Of a stretch of DNA of 32,971 nucleotides, positions 24,561 through 32,971 are shown piece after piece. The DNA lies in assembly GCA_014584305.1 (NCBI GenBank), contig JACTND010000093.1, forward strand, positions 1-32,971. The letters are read 5' to 3'. Position numbers and translations under genes: made by a program. This DNA comes from Planctomycetota bacterium. Lineage in GTDB: Bacteria > Planctomycetota > Planctomycetia > Pirellulales > Pirellulaceae. Each line of letters starts with the position of its first letter. Position 1 is the first letter of the stretch. The notes beneath the pieces are model-generated. The model was not told the origin of the DNA. It ran no database searches and saw only the letters and a program-made list of their open reading frames with translations.

Positions 24561-27500
24561 ATGACCGACCGATTTCAGAAGATTCAAAACCTTTTCCATG
24601 CCGCTTTGGAGATTGCCGAAGGTCCGTCTCGGCAGAGTTTTCTCGAAAACGCTTGCGGAGATGACCGTGAGCTCTTCGACGAACTGAAAGAATTATTGTT
24701 GCACCATGAAAGTGCGCCCGAAGATTACCTTTCCAATCCACCGAACCCTGCCGACCTCCCTACAGCTGCCATCCAGACGGCGATTGAAAAACCGGGCGTG
24801 AGTATCGGCCGCTACAAATTGCTGCAACAGATTGGCGAAGGGGGATTCGGCGTAGTGTTCATGGCCGAGCAGATGACACCCGTCCGGCGCCGCGTGGCAC
24901 TGAAGATTATTAAACCTGGCATGGACTCGCGCGATGTCATCGCCCGCTTTGAATCGGAACGGCAAGCGCTGGCCATGATGGACCATCCGAATATCGCCCG
25001 TGTTTTGGATGCCGGCCAAACGGAACAAGGCCGCCCCTTCTTTGTTATGGAGTTGGTTCACGGCATTCCGATCACCACCTTCTGCGACAAAAACCGCTTG
25101 CCGATTACTGATCGCTTGGAGCTGTTCAACACGGTCTGCGATGCCATTCAGCATGCTCATCAAAAAGGGATCATCCATCGAGACATCAAGCCTTCGAATG
25201 TGTTGGTCACTCTGTACGACGGCCGCCCGGTAGTGAAAGTAATCGACTTTGGCGTGGCCAAGGCCCTCAGCCAGCCGCTCTCGGAGAAGACGCTATTCAC
25301 TGCATTTGGCCAGGTGATCGGCACGCCAGCCTACATGAGTCCCGAACAAGCGGAAATGAGCGGATTGGGAGTGGATACGCGCAGCGACATCTATTCGCTG
25401 GGAGTCTTGCTGTATGAGCTGCTGACCGGCTCGACTCCACTCGATCAACAAGCATTTCGCGCGGCCGGACTGGCCCGCCTGGTAGAACTGATCCGCGACC
25501 AAGAGTTGCTTTTGCCGAGCTTAAAGGTCTCCTCGTTGGGGCAAGCAGCGACCACCGTCGCCGCCAGCCGGCGGCTGGAATCGAAACGACTTCGCCAATT
25601 ATTGCGCGGCGATCTGGACTGGATCGTCATGAAGGCTCTGGAAAAGGACCGCATGCGGCGTTATGAATCCGCCAGTGCTTTGTCCGATGATGTAAAGCGA
25701 CATTTGAGAGCCGAACCGGTGCAGGCGGCCCCCCCTTCGATTGCTTATCGCGTGCAGCGTTTTGTCCGCAAGCATCGCGCTGCAGTTACAGCCGCCGCGG
25801 CCATCTGGTTGGCCCTGCTCGTCGGCCTGGTCGCAAGCGTGATCCTGTACTATCGGGCAGAATATCACCGGCTCCAGGCCGTGCAGTCAGGTTCTGCACT
25901 TCAAGTTGCGAATGTCGAATTGTTGAACGCGAACAACTCGTTGGCTGACCAGCGGCGGGAACTGGACATCGCGCTCCGCGAAAAAAGCCAGGCGTTGGAT
26001 AGCCAAACGGTCGCCCTCCGACGGGCGGAGGCCTTGAAGTTGAGTGCCCAATCGTCGGTGGCTCTTCAATCCGATCCGGCTTTGGGATTGTTGTTGGCGA
26101 TTGAGGCCGCGCAGCGCGAACCCGAACAAACACAGGTCAATCAGGCGCTGATTGCGGCGATTGAAACCTGTAATGAACTTCGGACCACGGAGTTAGGTAA
26201 GCCGGTCGTGCGTGCGGTCTTCTCGCCCGACCAGCAACGTGTGGCGGTCGTGTTTATCGATGGCGATGTCAGTATCTTCGAAACGCTCACGGGTCGTCCG
26301 GTAATGCAATTGGCCTGTCCAGATGTTTTTCCCCCCAACGTGTTTTGCAAATTCTCATCGGATGGCCAGCGCTTGATGCTGACCTTTGAGGGCTACAACG
26401 TCCAACGCATCGATGGCTTGGGATTGCGGGCCGTGACCGATCGCGGGGCGCGAGTCTTCGATATTGAGTCGGGACAGGAAGTTGTGGTGCTCCACCACGA
26501 CCAGGCCGTTGCCGACATCGTTTATCACGCGGGCATTGATACGTACGTCACGGGCGATACGATGGGGCGGATTTACGTATGGAACGGAAAGGGAGAACGA
26601 CTTCAGTCGTTTGTAGTTCGCAATGCTCCAGCCAAAAGCGACGCAGATCTCTTGAATTTGGAGCCTGGTGACGATCGTCAGTCGCAAGCCGTGGTCTCGA
26701 TCCAACAATTGGCGATCAGTGCTGACGGTCGTTGGGTCGGGGTCGCCCTCGGCCAACCCCGCGAGTCATTGCCGTACAGCGAAAATCCTCTCTCCGAACT
26801 AGATCCCCTACTCAACACCATGACGGAACGCGGCCTGTTGATGGGCGCCTCAACCAGTTGGCAGTATCTACCCTCGCGGACCATTGCCGAACCCGTGCGC
26901 ATGATTGAACTCGCGACTGGACGTGAAGCCACACGTTATTCAGTTCCTCGTAGAGAGCAAGTCAAGTCGCTTACATTTGTGGGCGAACAGAACTTGCTGG
27001 CAGTGTCAACTCATTCCGATCGTTTATTGGTCTGGCAGGCAGCGGAAAAGCAGCCGTTGTTTTCCGGCATGTTGGCACTCAAAGCAGTGGGGGACACCGA
27101 GTTGCCTGACTTGGAGTCGTTCCTCGCGGGCGTCAGCTCTCCGTTCAGCGCGGTGGGAATTGCTGGGCCACAACCTGGCCTGCGAGATTTTTGTGTGAAG
27201 CATCACCTCGGCGCATCTGAGTTGTTGGGCCTGTTGTATCCCTATCCCATCACGCTTTCGACTTTGAATACTCTGGTCATTAAGGACCGTCAAGCGCGTT
27301 ACTATTCATCGGTCGGGCATACGCCAGAGTCCACGTGTTTGGGCCATCGCGGACCGATCGTGGCGGCTTGTCTGCCACAGCCGGGCCTGGCGGCAACCGT
27401 TGGCGATACCACACTGCGGGTTTGGCGATTGGCGCCGGTAACGTATCCGCGCGATCTAATCCGACATAGCGAGTTGGTGACCGGAGCCTGTTTCAGCGGC

Positions 27501-28850
27501 GATGGCCGCCACCTGGCAACCTGGTCCGAAGACAAATCGGTCTGTTTGTGGGATCTGAGCGATTGGAGTTTCCTCGGACACCTATCCACGGCCGGCCAGT
27601 TTTCAGGCCCCGCCAGAGAGGCGCGAGGTGCCATCACACTCGCCCGTTTCAGCCCCGACAATGATCGATTAGCGGTCCTCAGTTCCGACACTTTGGTCGC
27701 GACCAGAACTGGTTCCAATCATGTTGAAATTGACGCGGCCGGGTTTACTCCATTGCGCGTGTGGAACGTCGCGCAACGCAAGTTGGAATCCGGACTCCGA
27801 GGCAATGTGCTTTTGGCCCAACCCGAAAATCCTTTGTCTTCTGCGTTTGCCGATATGGCTTGGTTGGATGGAAACAAGTTGATGGTCACGGCTGACTCCA
27901 ACCGGTTTAGGCACTTTATTGTTGACACCAACGGGTACTCCTCACGGGGCTCTCTTCAGGGGCTTTCCGTGGAACAAGAAGGGAAAGATTTTAGTGATTC
28001 GCACCCTGCAATCCGCATTTGGGACGCAGCCACGGGCCAACAGTTGTGGAAGTATGCTGGAGAATCGCATCGGTTTCAGCCGTTTATCAGTCGCGACGGA
28101 AGATGGGGGCTGGTCCGAGAAACAGCCGGTTGGCGGGTTGTCGATATCGTTCAACGAACCACGTTGGGGTTACTGGCATCAACCACCAGTGATCCAACCC
28201 AGGTCATGTTCGACCCAACTGGAACGCGGGTGATCGTCCAGATGATGAATCGAGTTTTGGTTTTTGATTGTCCGTCGGGGAATCTGTTGTGGCCTATGAT
28301 GTCAGATTTCCTTGCTCCTGAATCAGCCAGTCTTCCGGCCAACGCGGTGGTCGTTGCCGATTGGACACCCGACGGCAAGCACGTGGCAATCGGTCGCTTG
28401 GATGGAGTCGTCGTCATGGTCCGCGCCGATGATGGGGTCGTCACGGCAAGGCTCCGCGGCCATCGACAGCCGGTGAACCACATTGCATTTTCAACTGACG
28501 GGCTAAGAATGGCGACCACTTCTGACGACGGGACAGCCCGCGTATGGGACTTGGAGACGCTTACCGAGCGCGTAGCCTTCGTGGCGCGTTTTGGCGAACC
28601 TTTGCGGGGATCAACTTTCAGCCCCGATGGTCAATGGCTGATCACCTGGTGTGGCGAATTCGACGACATGCGTTGGGACTTTACGACCGACCGCAAACCC
28701 ACATTGTTTGGTGGAGAACAAGTTGTGCGATCGACGATGATGGCCTTGAAGCCCTATGTGCGCGCTTGGTCACTGGATCCACTGGCCGTCGCCCGCAAAG
28801 TCGCACCGCGCGCGCTAACGCCGGATGAAATCGATCGCTTTGGGTTGTAA
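24561..28850 (+). CDS. Membrane Ser/Thr protein kinase with C-terminal WD40 repeats
   Basis: The 1429-residue protein starts with a helical region (1-60) common to this family, then a kinase domain (about 84-385). The domain has GEGGFGVVF (92-100), K115, HRD 206-208, DFG 229-231 and SPEQAE (260-265). One membrane helix spans about 408-430, followed by a likely coiled coil to ~510. The remaining ~900 residues hold numerous WD40-like blades, for example [29 protein letters not shown] and ARVWDLETL. The kinase should be cytoplasmic and the propeller extracytoplasmic, fitting a receptor kinase. The ATG at 24561 has ggaag 5 bases upstream; ATGs at 24546 and 24549 are possible. It follows the ECF sigma gene, its likely signalling partner. 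Confidence 0.93.
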   Translation: MTDRFQKIQNLFHAALEIAEGPSRQSFLENACGDDRELFDELKELLLHHESAPEDYLSNPPNPADLPTAAIQTAIEKPGVSIGRYKLLQQIGEGGFGVVFMAEQMTPVRRRVALKIIKPGMDSRDVIARFESERQALAMMDHPNIARVLDAGQTEQGRPFFVMELVHGIPITTFCDKNRLPITDRLELFNTVCDAIQHAHQKGIIHRDIKPSNVLVTLYDGRPVVKVIDFGVAKALSQPLSEKTLFTAFGQVIGTPAYMSPEQAEMSGLGVDTRSDIYSLGVLLYELLTGSTPLDQQAFRAAGLARLVELIRDQELLLPSLKVSSLGQAATTVAASRRLESKRLRQLLRGDLDWIVMKALEKDRMRRYESASALSDDVKRHLRAEPVQAAPPSIAYRVQRFVRKHRAAVTAAAAIWLALLVGLVASVILYYRAEYHRLQAVQSGSALQVANVELLNANNSLADQRRELDIALREKSQALDSQTVALRRAEALKLSAQSSVALQSDPALGLLLAIEAAQREPEQTQVNQALIAAIETCNELRTTELGKPVVRAVFSPDQQRVAVVFIDGDVSIFETLTGRPVMQLACPDVFPPNVFCKFSSDGQRLMLTFEGYNVQRIDGLGLRAVTDRGARVFDIESGQEVVVLHHDQAVADIVYHAGIDTYVTGDTMGRIYVWNGKGERLQSFVVRNAPAKSDADLLNLEPGDDRQSQAVVSIQQLAISADGRWVGVALGQPRESLPYSENPLSELDPLLNTMTERGLLMGASTSWQYLPSRTIAEPVRMIELATGREATRYSVPRREQVKSLTFVGEQNLLAVSTHSDRLLVWQAAEKQPLFSGMLALKAVGDTELPDLESFLAGVSSPFSAVGIAGPQPGLRDFCVKHHLGASELLGLLYPYPITLSTLNTLVIKDRQARYYSSVGHTPESTCLGHRGPIVAACLPQPGLAATVGDTTLRVWRLAPVTYPRDLIRHSELVTGACFSGDGRHLATWSEDKSVCLWDLSDWSFLGHLSTAGQFSGPAREARGAITLARFSPDNDRLAVLSSDTLVATRTGSNHVEIDAAGFTPLRVWNVAQRKLESGLRGNVLLAQPENPLSSAFADMAWLDGNKLMVTADSNRFRHFIVDTNGYSSRGSLQGLSVEQEGKDFSDSHPAIRIWDAATGQQLWKYAGESHRFQPFISRDGRWGLVRETAGWRVVDIVQRTTLGLLASTTSDPTQVMFDPTGTRVIVQMMNRVLVFDCPSGNLLWPMMSDFLAPESASLPANAVVVADWTPDGKHVAIGRLDGVVVMVRADDGVVTARLRGHRQPVNHIAFSTDGLRMATTSDDGTARVWDLETLTERVAFVARFGEPLRGSTFSPDGQWLITWCGEFDDMRWDFTTDRKPTLFGGEQVVRSTMMALKPYVRAWSLDPLAVARKVAPRALTPDEIDRFGL

Positions 28851-29177
28851 GGTATCGTGACGGCCGATGGGCCGAGTTTTGCGTGCAAAGTGGACGCCAC
28901 ACATTTCGAGCGATGACGCTTGGTCCCTAACCACCGCTCGTCTGATCGGATCCGGTGAACTGGGTGTACTGCCGCGTAACAGTCACGAAATGAATGTAGG
29001 GTGTGTGGAGCAAGTCGTTTAACAAAACACGTATGAACGGCCGAATCGACTTGCGATCCTCACTGGGTTTCGATCTACATTAAGGCGACTTGCGGAACGC
29101 ACCGTAACCGAGCTTGGCCATCAATCCCCTGAACGGTAACACTTGCGCGAACAGTGTCGCAATATCTCACACGATCG
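28851..29177. other. Intergenic region after WD40 kinase
   Basis: I see no gene, RNA or clear repeat in this stretch. The minus-strand frame that leaves the intron remnant runs on through part of it (to 29121), but it has no recognisable protein content there. Confidence 0.4.
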
Positions 29178-29214
29178 AGGTAGGGAAAGCTGCGTAGCAG
29201 GTCCCCCTTCCGCC

Positions 29215-29247
29215 GAACCGGACGGGCGGATTTCCCGCAGCCGGCTC
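29215..29247 (-). ncRNA. Group II intron domain V
   Basis: The minus strand reads gagccgg...ccggttc, which pairs to form the basal stem of domain V, with an inner gcgg/ccgc stem capped by a gaaa-type loop. The length (33 bases), the leading GAGC and the closing GGTTC are typical. It lies at the expected place, downstream of the maturase coding remnant. Confidence 0.8.
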
Positions 29248-29264
29248 TCCAGTTGATGGTATGA

Positions 29265-29865
29265 CCTTCGTGAGGATTGACAAGCCAGGCGATAAGCTGC
29301 CACGAGCCTGAACAGCTCAAGGTTGGCGAAAAAGCGATTCGGCCAACGTTGATGGTCCGTGCCACGACCGCGGCCACCCCGACGTTTACGCAGAGTACTA
29401 CGTAGCCGACCCCGGAGCCAACCGTCGATGTCATGGAAGACGTTCTCGTTGGTACTCTGCTTGAAATAGCCAAACCAGCCGCGCAGGACTGGATTCACCT
29501 GAGACACAATACATTTTAGCGATTCACCGGACGTCCGTGGCGCTTTCGGTCGAAACGAGTCTTTCAGCTTTTAAAGGCTCTTGCGGCGAGGCCAGTGTTG
29601 GCCGCCGCGAAACCCGCACCCCAGAAAGGCCAAGCTTTCCGTTTGCGAATCCACGATGCGGGTCTTGGTCGGGTGCAAGGTGAGACCGCGAGCGGCCACC
29701 CATTCCTGCACCACTCCCCATGCGCTCTCCGGATATCAGAGTTGTCAACATGCGGGCCGTTCAAACGCACGGTTTCGCAATCCGCCACAACGGGTGCAGC
29801 GGTGCTGCTCCGGCTTGTTGCGCCAGCGGCACGGTCGTCGGTGGTTGTTCCGTTCGCTGGGTCAT
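29265..29865 (-). pseudogene. ltrA: Group II intron reverse transcriptase/maturase remnant
   Basis: The N-terminal piece reads MTQRTEQPPTTVPLAQQ, then PLHPLWRIAKPCV, and is cut by TGA at 29761-29763 where relatives usually have Trp; TARMLTTLISGE continues after it. Then, after a deletion and frame change near 29735, the C-terminal piece reads VQEWVAARGLTLHPTKTRIV, LAFLGCGFRGG, a TAA at 29571-29573, and the maturase X-domain NPVLRGWFGYFKQST...FHDIDGWLRGRLR and DHQRWPNRFFANLELF. The catalytic core is gone. Similarity ends just before domain V, as expected for intron-encoded proteins. Confidence 0.82.
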
Positions 29866-29993
29866 TTTGCCTACCGATGCTGCCCATCCCGCCCCGCCCG
29901 CCCTGTTTGCAACATCGGCACTGAGAGTACCATAACAATTCTTTGGAATCTCTCGCTTGGGGTTGTTGTTTTGCAGCGTTGAAGATCGGCCTG

Positions 29994-30611
29994 ATGCGCC
30001 CGCACACACGGTATCTCGATTTAGCGATGGCTCTGTTCGGGGCGATCAGTTTAGTGGTGGTGCTGTGGTTGACTTGCGGGCTGAGCGTCGAGACCGGAGA
30101 CGCTTTGACTCGCAACACGATCCGCCTGTCATTGGCCTGGTATGCGGCAGCCTTGGTGAGCATGTTGCGACTTGAACAGCCTGGTTGGAACGGTCAATCG
30201 GCAGGTGGCAGTATCGCCCGTTGGTGCTGGACGTGGAGTGTGATCGCATATCTGGTGCATTTGGCAATGGCCTTCCACTATTTTCACGACTGGTCCCATG
30301 CCCATGCGTTTGAACACACGCGGCAAACCAGTGGATTTGGAGAGGGCATTTTTCTATCGTATCTGTTCACATTGTTGTGGATCTCAGATGCGATGTGGTG
30401 GTGGTTATGGCCTGACGGTTACGCTCAACGTCCTTCCCTGGTCGGATATAGTTTGCATGTCTTCATGCTGTTCATTGTCTTTAATGGAATGGTCGTATTT
30501 GCATCGGGCGCTATTCGCTGGGCCGGGTTGTTGATGTATGTTGTGCTATTTGTCGCATGGCGTTTTTCGCCGCATTGGCAAATGAAGTCGCCTGGAACGG
30601 GTAAGACATGA
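29994..30611 (+). CDS. Polytopic membrane protein with His-rich loop (unknown function)
   Basis: The 205-residue protein has about five hydrophobic segments. After the third helix comes a loop with H89, H95, H98, H102, H104 and H108 (FHYFHDWSHAHAFEH), which could bind metal or heme, but no family is recognised. The ATG at 29994 starts just before the first helix; no strong ribosome binding site is visible, and an upstream in-frame ATG at 29943 lies close to the intron remnant. Its stop overlaps the start of the MFS gene as ATGA, so the two are translationally coupled and probably act in the same process. Confidence 0.65.
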   Translation: MRPHTRYLDLAMALFGAISLVVVLWLTCGLSVETGDALTRNTIRLSLAWYAAALVSMLRLEQPGWNGQSAGGSIARWCWTWSVIAYLVHLAMAFHYFHDWSHAHAFEHTRQTSGFGEGIFLSYLFTLLWISDAMWWWLWPDGYAQRPSLVGYSLHVFMLFIVFNGMVVFASGAIRWAGLLMYVVLFVAWRFSPHWQMKSPGTGKT

Positions 30612-31870
30612 CCGAAAAGCCCGCTGCATCAGGATGGTTGTGGCCGCGCGCCTGGCCGATCGAATACGGTTGGGTCAATGTGATTGTCGCATCATTGGCG
30701 ATGACGGCAACGCTCCCGGGGAGGACACACGGGTTGGGCCTGGTGACTGAACCTCTATTGGCCGACTTGCGACTCGACCATGTTTGGTTTGCTCGAATCA
30801 ATCTGGCGAGCGCCCTGCTTGGTGCGTTGTTTGCGATTCCTGTCGGCTGGCTGATCGACCGCTTTGGAGTCCGCTTGGTCTTGTCCTTCGTGACGTTTGC
30901 GCTGGGGCTATCTGTTCTGGGCATGAGCCAATCTCAATCAGGACTTTCATTGGCGGCAACCATGTTCTTGGTGCGCGGTCTGGGGCAAAGTGCTCTTTCT
31001 GTCGCCAGCATGGCGGTCATCAGCAAGTGGTTCAATCGGCGGCTAGGGATCGCGATGGGCGTATTCGCGGTATTACTCACCTTTGGATTTATTGGCAGTG
31101 TGCTGGCGGTCGGTGCGGCAGTCGAAACACTGGGATGGCGCGGTGCCTGGTGGAACATCGGTATCGCCTTGTTGGCATTAACGCCTTGCTTTTGGATCTT
31201 CGCGCGAAACGCCATGGAATCGCGGCCGAGAAAAGCGGATGGCATCGCCACGGCAGCGGTCGGGCAGGAAGAGTCCACTTGTTCTTATTCTATAGTTGAA
31301 GCGTTGCGATCTCCGGTATTTTGGATCGTGGCGTTGGGCACGAGCGCGTTTAATCTGGTATGGTCCGGCGTCACATTATTCAACGAGTCGATGCTGGTCG
31401 AACGCGGGCTCGACCGTGAAATCGCCGTGGAGATCATGGCGATTTTGACCGGTGTGGGCCTGATCGCTAATTTGGTTTGCGGCAGTATGGCGGCCCGTCA
31501 TCGTATCCTTCGATTGCTCGCCGGAAGCCTGTTTGTTTTGGGGATATCGTTGGCCATATTCCCTTCAATTCAATCTCCCGCGATGGCGAAAATCTATGCC
31601 GGATTGATTGGGCTAAGTGGAGGCGCGATCACCGTCGTGTTTTTCGCGGCTTGGCGACATTTGTTCGGCAAAGGGAGCTTAGGTACGATTCAAGGCGTGG
31701 CCCAATTCACCACGGTCGTCGCCTCGGCAATCGGTCCGGTGTTGATGGCCGAAAGCCGCGTTTGGACCGGTTCCTACACGTTCGCGTTCTATACGTTGTC
31801 GTGCGTTGTTGGACTCTTGGGTGTGGTCGCGCTATTCATCAGGCCAACACCGCTGGCATCAACCCACTAG
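30608..31870 (+). CDS. Major facilitator superfamily transporter
   Basis: The 420-residue protein has about twelve membrane helices and the MFS A-motif-like sequence PVGWLIDRFGVRL (loop 2-3), with a long polar central loop (about 205-225, ESRPRKADG...QEES). The arrangement is that of a secondary transporter driven by an ion gradient. The substrate cannot be inferred; the general look is of the monocarboxylate/oxalate-type MFS group, which is only a guess. It overlaps the upstream membrane protein gene by four bases. A cupin gene faces it convergently 46 bases downstream. Confidence 0.88.
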   Translation: MTEKPAASGWLWPRAWPIEYGWVNVIVASLAMTATLPGRTHGLGLVTEPLLADLRLDHVWFARINLASALLGALFAIPVGWLIDRFGVRLVLSFVTFALGLSVLGMSQSQSGLSLAATMFLVRGLGQSALSVASMAVISKWFNRRLGIAMGVFAVLLTFGFIGSVLAVGAAVETLGWRGAWWNIGIALLALTPCFWIFARNAMESRPRKADGIATAAVGQEESTCSYSIVEALRSPVFWIVALGTSAFNLVWSGVTLFNESMLVERGLDREIAVEIMAILTGVGLIANLVCGSMAARHRILRLLAGSLFVLGISLAIFPSIQSPAMAKIYAGLIGLSGGAITVVFFAAWRHLFGKGSLGTIQGVAQFTTVVASAIGPVLMAESRVWTGSYTFAFYTLSCVVGLLGVVALFIRPTPLASTH

Positions 31871-31916
31871 TGATTTGCTTCTCCAGTACATCTCTTGGAG
31901 CAGGCGGAGGCCCTTG

Positions 31917-32411
31917 TCAACTCACGTCGAGTGGCGGCCCAACGACCTTCATCCCGTGGGTGAGAAACGCTGCTTCGATCTCGTGTTGCGGAGGAACTGA
32001 ACTGTGTTTTGTTGTGTCGAGGATAAACTTCTCGAAATCCCCCACCGGGGAAACGAGCGTCAATAACGTACCCGGCTCATCGCCGACATGGGCCCATCCA
32101 TGAGAAATGCCCCGCGGGGCAAACAGCGTGTCCCCTTGGCCAAGAACCGAAGTGTGGCCGCCAATTTCAAACGCGAATTTCCCCTTGATCACATAAAACC
32201 ATTCGTCTTGCGCGAAGTGCACATGGCGAGGCGGACCGCCTTTGCGCAGGTCTCGATGTTCAAACATCAAGGTCTGCCCGTTGGTGTCATTCCCGGAAAG
32301 CTTGATCGACAAAGGGAGTAACCCCCAAATCATCATCTGGTCTCGCTGGAAACGGTCTTTCCCACTGGCAACATGAACGGTCGCGATTTCGGAATTTGGT
32401 GTCATATTCAC
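31917..32411 (-). CDS. Single-domain cupin protein
   Basis: The 164-residue product has both cupin motifs. Motif 1 is PPRHVHFAQDEWFYVIKG with H63, H65 and E70; motif 2 is GDTLFAPRGISHGW with H104. These four residues form the usual metal site, so an active dioxygenase, isomerase or binding protein is possible; the specific reaction is unknown. No signal peptide is seen, so it is cytoplasmic. An alternative start two codons later (32405) cannot be excluded. It is convergent with the MFS gene and shares no operon. Confidence 0.85.
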   Translation of the reverse strand: MNMTPNSEIATVHVASGKDRFQRDQMMIWGLLPLSIKLSGNDTNGQTLMFEHRDLRKGGPPRHVHFAQDEWFYVIKGKFAFEIGGHTSVLGQGDTLFAPRGISHGWAHVGDEPGTLLTLVSPVGDFEKFILDTTKHSSVPPQHEIEAAFLTHGMKVVGPPLDVS

Positions 32412-32971
32412 AACGTTCGAATTAAGATTGAATTCGCTTTGGTACGCTTTTCCCCATCGCAGCTCTCAATCGCAGGGACCCGTTTCAAATGGCAACCGCG
32501 AAACGATTCTGCGATCGGCGTCAAGTAAATGAAGTCAAAAGAAACCGCTTCATTGACTCTCCCCACATCCGGTATTGCAGCGAACCAGTATAATCGACTG
32601 GAAAGATTCCCACAATTTGTGACCCATCGACAACTCTTCGACCAAAAATACACAGGAGCAATGGCATTGATTCAGCCTGCCCCTTTGTTCCACTCAGCAC
32701 TGGTGATGTGAAACAAGTTCTGCAAAAATCAACGAACTCAATGAGGCCAGTTTCGCGATAGAACCAACATGAATGAACCGCTGGGCGTAGGTGTTGTCGG
32801 ATTGCACGAGGGGCGGACGCTTTTGGTGGCGCTCAATCACGCGATTCTGTAATGGTTCAGCGTGAATTGGAGGAACGCGTGAATCGAGTTAGCTTCAATG
32901 TGCTGCTCCAGTCTTTGCGCATGTTACCACGGGCTGAGCTTGTGTCAAGCAAGTTACGGGTTCCTCTTCTC
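32412..32971. other. Gene-poor end of window
   Basis: Apart from the short stub at 32769-32852 I find no convincing gene. A minus-strand open frame at 32408-32653 overlaps the cupin start and has no recognisable content. No RNA gene or repeat was seen; a gene could continue past the window edge. Confidence 0.4.
32769..32852 (+). pseudogene. Stub resembling N-terminus of a Gfo/Idh/MocA oxidoreductase
   Basis: A 28-codon frame reads MNEPLGVGVVGLHEGRTLLV and then ALNHAIL before TAA. The GVGVVGL segment resembles the first beta strand and nucleotide-binding loop of the Gfo/Idh/MocA family, but sequence after the stop does not continue the fold. It is probably a truncated remnant; a chance match is possible. 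Confidence 0.3.

Larger units (their letters stand above)
29178..29935 (-). mobile_element. Decayed group II intron (5'-truncated, internally deleted)
   Basis: On the minus strand the element contains, in order, a short N-terminal part of an intron-encoded protein (about 29865-29736), a direct junction to its C-terminal part (about 29735-29265), domain V (29247-29215) and a domain VI-like hairpin (about 29209-29182). The reverse transcriptase core with YADD is missing. RNA domains I-III should lie above 29935 but are absent, because a membrane protein gene begins at 29994. It cannot be mobile on its own. The outer limits are estimates. Confidence 0.75.

Noticed and set aside
29121-29264. Continuation of the maturase frame through domain V
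   Set aside because: Intron-encoded proteins normally end before domain V; the open frame here is read-through of structured RNA sequence and not conserved protein.
32408-32653. Minus-strand frame upstream of the cupin gene
   Set aside because: It overlaps the cupin start, contains no recognised motif and has no ribosome binding site.

Overview
The window looks like a chromosomal segment of a planctomycete, probably a Pirellulales relative. This is inferred from gene content and not from any marker gene: very large soluble and WD40-type Ser/Thr kinases, an ECF sigma factor next to a kinase, GxxExxY and SGNH proteins, and several kinds of intergenic palindromic or hexanucleotide repeats. No rRNA, tRNA or CRISPR was seen.

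Layout. 1-1770: a small GxxExxY protein flanked by 9-bp-period TTCGTGCCT-type repeats, then a minus-strand ECF sigma/anti-sigma pair. 2143-13272: thirteen minus-strand genes in a tightly packed respiratory cluster. In transcription order they are a cupredoxin-like lipoprotein, heme O synthase, aa3-type oxidase subunits I, III and IV, two small membrane proteins, subunit II, a SCO protein, a second CuA subunit II, a second and divergent heme-copper subunit I, a second SCO protein and a formate/nitrite-family channel. A TTG-started Rrf2 regulator with three cysteines (13687-14124) is transcribed divergently. 14440-15477: an exported, probably outer-membrane protein, followed by repeat-rich DNA (15507-15787). 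15969-21128: a 1269-residue kinase that fuses an apparent pseudokinase, an active-looking kinase, a DUF5939-like region and a degenerate cyclase domain, followed by an FHA-EAL protein. 21291-22304: a broken transposase. 22503-28850: an SGNH-hydrolase-like exported protein divergent from an ECF sigma factor and a WD40 receptor kinase. 29178-29935: a decayed group II intron with a recognisable domain V. 29994-32411: a membrane protein translationally coupled to an MFS transporter, then a convergent cupin. The last 560 bases hold only a stub resembling a Gfo/Idh/MocA N-terminus.

How they may work together. The respiratory cluster encodes a complete aa3-type cytochrome c oxidase with its heme and CuA assembly factors. 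The second, embedded heme-copper enzyme lacks the active-site tyrosine that oxygen-reducing members of its class carry (Asn in its place). Together with its own CuA subunit and SCO protein this resembles the norSY-senC arrangement of Nitrosomonas. A nitrite-type channel and a cysteine-bearing Rrf2 regulator at the cluster edges fit a nitrosative-stress role, but this is inference. The second theme is phospho-signalling: two kinases, an FHA domain joined to an apparently intact c-di-GMP phosphodiesterase domain, and two ECF sigma factors.
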